NCBI GenBank assembly: GCA_036939975.1
Contig: JALLPB010000271.1
Location: 1-18,582, forward strand
From: Cyclostephanos tholiformis
Lineage: Eukaryota > Bacillariophyta > Thalassiosirophyceae > Thalassiosirales > Thalassiosiraceae
Length of the DNA: 18,582 nt
Direction: 5' to 3'
Of this stretch, positions 18,291 through 18,582 are shown piece after piece. The position numbers and the translations under genes are program-made. Within the stretch, counting starts at the first letter, position 1. Every line of letters begins with the position of its first letter. The notes under the pieces are model-generated. The model ran no database searches. It saw only the letters and a program-made list of their open reading frames with translations, and was not told where the DNA came from.

Positions 18291-18582
18291 CCCCATTACT
18301 CAGCACCAGCCCCCCATAAACACCACCACTATGACATCGCCCAATGCATGAGCAAGGCATCATGGCCAGGGCACCCTTGGAACTTGTTCTTCACCAAAAA
18401 TCAACAAACAAGAAACAAGCGCCCAAATATTATGCTCCCACAGAAGATGTGTTCCCAATCATGTCAGGAGGGACTACTTAGTTGCGGCTGCAGTACCCAG
18501 TCGTATGTATGCGTAGACCAAGTAGGGCAGTCACGCACACGACTGCTAGTCCTGCACGCTGATGCAGTCCAGAGGCACAACA

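Larger units (their letters stand above)
17015..18582. other. AT-rich repetitive non-coding right flank
   Basis: No credible ORF of useful length occurs in these 1568 bp. From about 17200 to 18300 the sequence is very AT-rich; sampled 60-base lines range from about 18 to 32 percent GC. It is full of variants of ATTCAAATTTA and TATTGAATAT, some in direct and some in inverted order. A 155-bp tandem pair sits at 17407-17716. From 18300 to the end composition becomes ordinary again and nothing is recognised. Confidence 0.6.

Noticed and set aside
1..18582. Bacterial-style defence system, CRISPR array, integron or prophage
   Set aside because: Genes have spliceosomal introns and eukaryotic families. 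No evenly spaced repeat-spacer array, ribosome binding sites or operon were seen.

Overview
This looks like nuclear DNA from a diatom, probably a centric one, or a close stramenopile. The evidence is seven protein-coding genes with short GT-AG introns (65-135 nt, plus one of 374 nt), N-termini that resemble the two-part plastid presequences of algae with secondary plastids (signal peptide followed by an Ala/Gly-Phe site), and an AMPK gamma subunit. A frameshifted Harbinger-type transposase and a solo LTR are also present. No bacterial operon, CRISPR array, rRNA or tRNA gene was seen. Species identification would need a database search.

Layout. 1-2025: repeat-derived, largely gene-free sequence with a dead PIF/Harbinger-like transposase on the minus strand (795-1529), split by a 218-bp solo LTR (900-1117). 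2026-3491 (+): AMPK gamma (SNF4-like), one intron. 3492-4129: convergent intergenic region with a two-copy tandem repeat. 4130-5506 (-): riboflavin synthase with an N-terminal plastid-type presequence and a long C-terminal extension. 5507-6251: divergent promoter region. 6252-7876 (+): secreted, Cys-rich, acidic, single-pass membrane protein of unknown function, one intron. 8109-10733 (-): class 3 lipase. Only its first exon is an obvious long ORF; I assembled four downstream exons, including an 11-nt microexon. 11008-12160 (+): unknown protein, one intron. 12243-15660 (-): a 1048-residue mitochondrial-carrier-family protein in four exons, with a 700-residue N-terminal extension holding three Gly-rich GxGY repeats. 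15661-16397: divergent promoter with a C20-A19 homopolymer. 16398-17014 (+): four-helix membrane protein, one intron. 17015-18582: AT-rich, repeat-rich non-coding DNA with a 155-bp tandem duplication and a dispersed motif.

The seven genes alternate strictly in strand (+ - + - + - +), so each pair shares a promoter or a 3' region. There is no evidence that they form one pathway. Three of them (riboflavin synthase, lipase, carrier) have N-termini compatible with ER-routed, plastid-type targeting. The most notable points are the carrier architecture, the hidden lipase exons, the LTR nested in the transposase, the secreted Cys-rich family, and the AT-rich repeat block at the right end.
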